This document shows, piece by piece, positions 10,128 to 16,500 of a stretch of 16,500 nt of DNA; within the stretch, counting starts at the first letter, position 1, and every line of letters starts with the position of its first letter. The DNA is from Deinococcus sp. JMULE3 (GTDB taxonomy: Bacteria > Deinococcota > Deinococci > Deinococcales > Deinococcaceae). A model generated the notes under the pieces. That model did no database searches. It was not told where the DNA came from and saw only the letters and a program-made list of their open reading frames with translations. Both the position numbers and the translations under genes were made by a program. The stretch covers positions 1,847,501 through 1,864,000 of the forward strand of contig NZ_SGWE01000004.1 of the NCBI RefSeq assembly GCF_013337115.1, given 5' to 3'.

Positions 10128-11332
10128 TCAGGCAGACTTCTTGAGTCCCTTAGACTCAAGGAGCTCCATCGGGGCGTCGATGTGCGCCGCGTCGAAGCGC
10201 AGCTCCTTCAGACCCTCCACCGGCAGCTCGAACAGCAGGTCCGTCATGGCCTTCTCCAGCACCGCCCGCAGCCCACGCGCCCCGGTCTTGCGGTCACGGG
10301 CGCGGCGGGCCACCTCACGCAGCGCCTCGTCCGTGAAACTCAGGTCCACGTCCTGGAACCCGAACAGCGCCTGGTACTGCGACGCGATCGCGCCCTGCGG
10401 CTCGGTCAGGATCCGCACCAGCGCCTCCTCGTCCAGATCCTGCAATTGCACCACCAGCGGCAGACGACCCACGAACTCCGGGATCAACCCGAACTTCACG
10501 AGATCCTCCGGCAGGAAGCGCAGCTCTTCCTTCTCGTCGCCCTTATGCTCGGCGCCGAAGCCTACCGCGCGCACGTTCGTGCGGCTGCGGCCGATGTCCG
10601 CGATCCCGTCGAACGCGCCGCCCACGATGAACAGGATGTTCTTCGTGTTCACCTGCACCAGTTCCTGCTGCGGGTGCTTGCGGCCCCCCTGCGGCGGCAC
10701 CTGCGCGACCGTGCCCTCGATGATCTTCAGCAGCGCCTGCTGCACGCCCTCACCGGACACGTCACGGGTGATGCTGGTGCCCTCGGACTTGCGGGCGATC
10801 TTGTCGATCTCGTCGATGTAGATGATCCCGCGCTCGGCGGCGGCCACGTCGTACTCGGCGGCCTGCAGCAGGCGCACGATGACGTTCTCCACGTCGTCGC
10901 CCACGTACCCGGCCTCCGTCAGCGTGGTCGCGTCCGCGATCGCGAAGGGCACCTCCAGCATCTCCGCGAGGCTGGACGCCAGCAGCGTCTTCCCGGTCCC
11001 GGTCGGCCCGATCAGCAGGATGTTGCTCTTCTGCAGATTCACGTCCGGGTGCGCCAGCCGCTGGTAATGACTCACGACCGCCACCGCCAGCGCCTTCTTC
11101 GCCTCGTCCTGACCGATCACGAACTCGTCGAGGTACGCCTTGATCTCGCGCGGGGTGGGCAGTTCGTCCAGGCTGAACTCCGCGCCGCCCTTCGTGCGGT
11201 TCTGCTTGACCAGCTCGTGCGCCCGCTCGGTGCACTCGTTGCAGATGAACGCCGCGCGGCCCGGCGCCTCAATCAGCTGCGCGATCTGCGGATGCTGCCG
11301 CCCGCAGAACGAGCAGCGGTCCCCTCCCTTCG

Positions 11333-11336
<4 letters not shown>
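10128..11336 (-). CDS. clpX: ATP-dependent Clp protease ATP-binding subunit ClpX
   Basis: A 402-residue AAA+ unfoldase that recognises, unfolds and feeds substrates to ClpP. The N-terminal zinc domain has C8, C11, C32 and C35. Walker A is GPTGTGKT (K116) and Walker [10 protein letters not shown] (D175, E176). The pore loop GYVGDD follows the ATPase start, and the RKH loop (GGRKHPQQE) is present. The ClpP-docking loop appears as VGFGAE in place of the usual IGF. The sensor 2 region reads RKTGARGLR. All essential elements are intact and length is normal. The ATG overlaps the clpP stop as ATGA, so the two are translated from one message and coupled. No separate promoter is seen in front of clpX. 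Confidence 0.97.
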
Positions 11337-11935
<599 letters not shown>

Positions 11936-11942
11936 GAGGGCG

Positions 11943-11948
11943 ATTATC
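11943..11948 (-). promoter_or_regulatory. Extended -10 promoter of clpP
   Basis: On the minus strand TGCGATAAT carries an extended -10 (TG, one base, then GATAAT at 11948-11943). The hexamer is 7 bases before the clpP ATG, giving a leaderless message. No TTGACA-like -35 is visible, which fits an extended -10 promoter. Confidence 0.6.
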
Positions 11949-12036
11949 GCACGGCGCAGGAATGCGAACGTAGGCCAATCCTGACTTCACCCTGAAGACG
12001 CCCCCGTCCGGAGCCCGGCGCCCAGGTCATGAACAG

Positions 12037-12065
12037 AAAAAACCCCCTCTGGTCCGCAGAGGGGG
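12037..12065 (-). terminator. Rho-independent terminator of the RNase J gene
   Basis: On the minus strand an 8-base stem CCCCCTCT/AGAGGGGG (12065-12058 with 12050-12043) closes a 7-base loop and is followed by six T residues (12042-12037). It starts 16 bases after the RNase J stop. This is the only textbook T-tailed terminator in the window. Confidence 0.92.
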
Positions 12066-12081
12066 CCGACGAACGCGCGTC

Positions 12082-13755
<1,674 letters not shown>

Positions 13756-14002
13756 GGGGACTCCGGTGACCTGCGCCTGGGCAGGATGTGAGAGAAGGCG
13801 GGGCCAGATGATGCGGCCTGAGTGAGTGGGTTGTGTCGCCCGTCGGGGAGCCGCCAGGGGCTGCCGGAAGGAGCGAAGTGCGTTCAACGTACCACACCGC
13901 ACCGGCCGCGCTGCGCTCCGCCCCCCCGGAAAGGCGCGGTTTCTGGATGTGCAAGGGCTTTAGATCAAGAAAACATCATGAAGGTCCCGCAATCCCCGGC
14001 AG
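13756..14002. other. Divergent intergenic region between rnj and the DrRRA-like regulator
   Basis: The rnj side is a probable leader of over 100 bases; TACGTT on the minus strand (13891-13886) is a candidate -10 but has no matching -35. An AT-rich patch lies at 13948-13980 and includes TTAGATCAAGAAAACATCATGA, listed here only as a position-bound composition feature. I see no stable hairpin or gene. An open frame from ATG 13978 runs into the regulator in another frame and is not supported. Confidence 0.4.
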
Positions 14003-14008
14003 TATCAT
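14003..14008 (+). promoter_or_regulatory. -10 box TATCAT of the DrRRA-like regulator
   Basis: TATCAT is 6 bases before GTG 14015, giving a leaderless transcript with a GTG start. The TCTCATG element found at the other response regulator is absent here, so the two systems are not controlled by the same promoter type. Confidence 0.55.
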
Positions 14009-14014
14009 GCTGTC

Positions 14015-14680
14015 GTGACCCCGCAACGCATTCTGATCATCGAGGACGACCTGGACATCGCCAACGTCCTGCGCATGGACCTGACCGACGCCGGTTTTGA
14101 GGTCGACCACGCCGATTCCGCCATGAACGGCCTGATCAAGGCGCGCGAGGAGCAGCCCACCCTGATCCTCCTGGACCTGGGCCTGCCGGACTTCGACGGC
14201 GGGGACGTCGTGCAGCGCCTGCGCAAGAACAGCAGCGTGCCGATCATCGTCCTGACCGCCCGCGACACCGTGGACGAGAAGGTCCGCCTGCTGGGCCTGG
14301 GTGCCGACGACTACCTGATCAAACCCTTCCACCCGGACGAACTGCTCGCCCGCGTGAAGGTGCAGTTGCGTCAGCGCACCACCGAGAGTCTCACCATGGG
14401 CGACCTGACCCTGGACCCGCAGAAGCGCCTCGTGACCTTCAAGGGCGACGAGCTGCGCCTGTCACCCAAGGAATTCGACATCCTGGCGCTGCTGATCCGC
14501 CAGCCCGGGCGCGTGTATTCCCGCCAGGAGATCGGCCAGGACATCTGGCAGGGCCGCCTGCCCGAGGGCAGCAACGTCGTGGACGTCCACATGGCCAACC
14601 TGCGCGCCAAGCTGCGTGACCTCGACGGCTACGGCCTGCTCCGCACGGTGCGCGGCGTCGGCTACGCCCTGCGCGGCTGA
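14015..14680 (+). CDS. drRRA: OmpR-family response regulator, likely DrRRA ortholog
   Basis: A 221-residue receiver plus winged-helix regulator. Receiver: acidic cluster E10/D11/D12, phosphoacceptor D54 in LILLDLGLP, switch residue in IIVLTARD and lysine in DDYLIKPF. The C-terminal winged helix has PKEFDILALLIRQPG and ends in VRGVGYALRG. The start is GTG 14015, supported by TATCAT 6 bases upstream. Divergence from RNase J and a following PAS histidine kinase match the DR2417-DR2418-DR2419 order in D. radiodurans, where DR2418 (DrRRA) is reported as needed for radiation resistance. The family and domains are certain; the ortholog name rests on gene order and general similarity. The kinase begins 2 bases after the stop, so the pair is translated together. 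Confidence 0.9.
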   Translation: MTPQRILIIEDDLDIANVLRMDLTDAGFEVDHADSAMNGLIKAREEQPTLILLDLGLPDFDGGDVVQRLRKNSSVPIIVLTARDTVDEKVRLLGLGADDYLIKPFHPDELLARVKVQLRQRTTESLTMGDLTLDPQKRLVTFKGDELRLSPKEFDILALLIRQPGRVYSRQEIGQDIWQGRLPEGSNVVDVHMANLRAKLRDLDGYGLLRTVRGVGYALRG

Positions 14681-14682
14681 CC

Positions 14683-16500
14683 GTGATCCTCCCCGACGCG
14701 GGCAGCGCCGCGTTCCAGACCCTGGACGCCGCCGCGCTGCTCGCCGCCCTGCCCGACCCGGTCGCCCACCTGGGCGCGGACGGGCAGGTCACGCTGAACC
14801 GCGCCGCGCAGGCGCGCATGGCCCAGTACTCGGCCACCGGCGACTGGATGGCGCTGTTCGAGCCCGGCAGCGTCCCCGCCATCCAGGTGGCCGTGCAGGA
14901 CGCCCTGCGCGGCGAGACGCGGCAGGTGACGGTGCAGGTCGTGGACACCGTCGCGCCGGGCCTGCTGACCGTCGCCCCCAGCGCGGGTGGCGCGCTGCTG
15001 CACCTGCACGTCGCCCGTGACCCGCTGGAGGTCGCGCTGGAACTCATGGACGGGCTGGGCCTGGGCATGACCGTGCAGGCCCCGGACACCCGCATCCTGC
15101 TCGCCAACGACGCCGCCACCCGCATCCTGGGCCTGAGCCGCGACCAGCTGATGGGCCGCGACTCCATGGACCCCGAGTGGCGCGCCGTGCATCCCGACGG
15201 CACTGACTTCCCCGGCGAGACGCACCCCAGCGTGCAGGCCCTGCGGACCCTGCAGGTGCAGCGCGAGGTGCCCATGGGCGTGTACCACCCCGGCGACGCC
15301 GCGTGGCGCTGGCTGCAGGTCACGGCCATCCCGCGCCGCGCGCCCGGCGCCACGCAGCCCAAGCAGGTCACGACCGTCTTCGCGGACGTCACCGAGAAAC
15401 AGGGCATGCAGGCTGAACTCAGCCGCCGTGAACGCCGCTACCGCTCGCTGGTGCGTGCCACCAGTCAGATGGTCTGGGACGCCCGTCCCGACGGGGACTT
15501 CCAGCCGCCCCAGCCCGAGTGGGAGGCCTTCACCGGGCAGACGCCCGATCAGTACGGCGGTGTGGGCTGGCTGGACGCCATTCACCCCGACGACCGCGCG
15601 CACACCATCGCGGAGTGGCAGCGCGCCGTCCGCGACGGTGACCTGTACAGCATCGAGCACCGCCTGCGCCGCGCCGACGGGCAGTACGTGCCCATGCAGG
15701 TCCGCGCGGTACCCGTCACCGACGAACGCGGGCAGCTGGTCGAATGGGTCGGCACGCACAGCGACCTGAGCGCCATCCGCGAGGCCGAACAGGCCCTGCG
15801 GGCCCTGAACGCCGAACTGGAAGGCCGCGTGCAGCAGCGCACCGAGGACCTCGCGCGCGTCACGCGCTTCAGCACCCTGCTCCTCACCGCCGCCGGGGAG
15901 GGCATCTTCGGGCTGGACGGGCGCGGCGTCACCACCTTCGCCAACCCGGCCGCCGCGCGCATGCTGGGCTACAGCATCGAGCGCATGATCGGCCAGCCGC
16001 AGCACGACCTGGTCCACCACCACCACGAGGACGGCCGCCCCTACGCCCTCGCCGAGTGCCCCATCCACCAGACCCTCGTGGACGGCCAGACGCGCCGCGT
16101 GGAACGCGACGTCATGTGGCACGCCCAGGGCCACGCCGTGCCCGTCGCGTACGTCGTCACCCCCACCCACGACGAGCACGGGCAACCCAGCGGCGCGGTC
16201 GTCATGGTGCAGGACATCACCGAACGCATCCGCGCGCAGGAGCAGCTGCAGGAGCTCATTGAGGACCTCGAACGCAGCAACCAGGACCTCGAACAGTTCG
16301 CGTACGTCGCCAGCCACGACCTGCAGGAACCCCTGCGGACCGTCGGCAGCTACACCGAGCTGCTCGCGCGGCGCTACCGCGGGCAACTCGACCCGCGCGC
16401 CGACCAGTACCTGCACTTCATGCAGGACGCCGTGGACCGCATGCGCAGCCTGATTCAGGACCTGCTGGGCTTCGCCCGCCTGAGCCGCGCGGACCTCACC
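14683..16500 (+). CDS. Cytosolic multi-PAS sensor histidine kinase, partial (runs off the window)
   Basis: An open frame of 606 codons that continues past 16500. It starts with GTG two bases after the regulator's stop; no ribosome binding site is seen, so reinitiation is likely. There is no signal peptide or transmembrane helix, so it should sense inside the cell. Four PAS-like modules can be made out: about 19-110, 118-240 (ends FADVTEKQ), 250-365 (RLRRADGQYVPM, ends VGTHSDLS) and 395-515 (GEGIFGLDGRGVTTFANPAA, ends VQDITERI). A coiled coil joins modules three and four, and another leads to the HisKA domain with H545 in ASHDLQEPLRTVGSYTELL. The ATPase domain is expected beyond the window. 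PAS ligands cannot be told. PAS4 has an odd run of four histidines. It is the presumed partner of the DrRRA-like regulator. Confidence 0.92.
   Translation, partial: MILPDAGSAAFQTLDAAALLAALPDPVAHLGADGQVTLNRAAQARMAQYSATGDWMALFEPGSVPAIQVAVQDALRGETRQVTVQVVDTVAPGLLTVAPSAGGALLHLHVARDPLEVALELMDGLGLGMTVQAPDTRILLANDAATRILGLSRDQLMGRDSMDPEWRAVHPDGTDFPGETHPSVQALRTLQVQREVPMGVYHPGDAAWRWLQVTAIPRRAPGATQPKQVTTVFADVTEKQGMQAELSRRERRYRSLVRATSQMVWDARPDGDFQPPQPEWEAFTGQTPDQYGGVGWLDAIHPDDRAHTIAEWQRAVRDGDLYSIEHRLRRADGQYVPMQVRAVPVTDERGQLVEWVGTHSDLSAIREAEQALRALNAELEGRVQQRTEDLARVTRFSTLLLTAAGEGIFGLDGRGVTTFANPAAARMLGYSIERMIGQPQHDLVHHHHEDGRPYALAECPIHQTLVDGQTRRVERDVMWHAQGHAVPVAYVVTPTHDEHGQPSGAVVMVQDITERIRAQEQLQELIEDLERSNQDLEQFAYVASHDLQEPLRTVGSYTELLARRYRGQLDPRADQYLHFMQDAVDRMRSLIQDLLGFARLSRADLT

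Noticed and set aside
13756..13902. N-terminal extension of RNase J
   Set aside because: The extension has no match to the family, and GGAG stands at the right distance before 13755.
13978..14100. Small ORF starting at ATG 13978 across the DrRRA-like start
   Set aside because: It runs far into the regulator in another frame, has no ribosome site and does not stop near the regulator start, unlike the two leader ORFs kept.
14662..16416. Open frame of 584 codons on the minus strand opposite the PAS kinase
   Set aside because: The plus strand has an unbroken frame with four PAS modules and a HisKA motif. The minus frame has none.

Overview
The window looks like chromosomal DNA from a Deinococcus species. 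It is GC-rich, with many genes that appear to be leaderless: a TANNNT -10 box lies 6-7 bases before an ATG or GTG. It also carries a futalosine-type menaquinone prenyltransferase (MqnP), and an RNase J gene sits divergently beside a DrRRA-type response regulator, an arrangement I recall from D. radiodurans. No phage, transposase, CRISPR, rRNA or tRNA was seen.

Layout, left to right. (1) 83-1756, plus strand: mqnP followed by two tightly packed hypothetical genes. The stop codon of the first hypothetical gene forms part of the -10 box of the second. (2) 1877-5042, plus strand: a signalling block with a small class III nucleotide cyclase domain protein preceded by a short leader ORF and a hairpin over its ribosome binding site, an OmpR-type response regulator, and a membrane histidine kinase preceded by a 10-codon leaderless leader ORF that overlaps its start. 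A strong hairpin closes the block. (3) 5048-6906, minus strand: a hotdog thioesterase overlaps a small DUF2007-like gene; a ROK sugar kinase-like gene lies 146 bases downstream. (4) 6958-7544: an intergenic stretch rich in inverted repeats, then an FtsB/DivIC-like gene and a bidirectional terminator. (5) 7553-11948, minus strand: the proteolysis cluster clpP-clpX-lon. clpP and clpX overlap by 4 bases; lon has its own promoter and a hairpin separates it from clpX. (6) 12037-13755, minus strand: RNase J with a classical T-tailed terminator. (7) 14003-16500, plus strand: a DrRRA-like response regulator and a cytosolic multi-PAS histidine kinase that runs off the window.

Themes: two complete phosphorelay pairs, cytosolic protein turnover (ClpXP, Lon), RNA turnover (RNase J), menaquinone synthesis and cell division. 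The most interesting unexplained signals are regulatory. TCTCATG-N11-TA(G/C)ACT recurs with fixed spacing in front of the first response regulator, its kinase and lon. Two leaderless mini-ORFs are placed so that their translation could control a signalling gene. A run of four inverted repeats lies between the thioesterase and ftsB-like genes. Nothing seen amounts to a clearly new defence or mobile system; most coding content is ordinary Deinococcus core genome.
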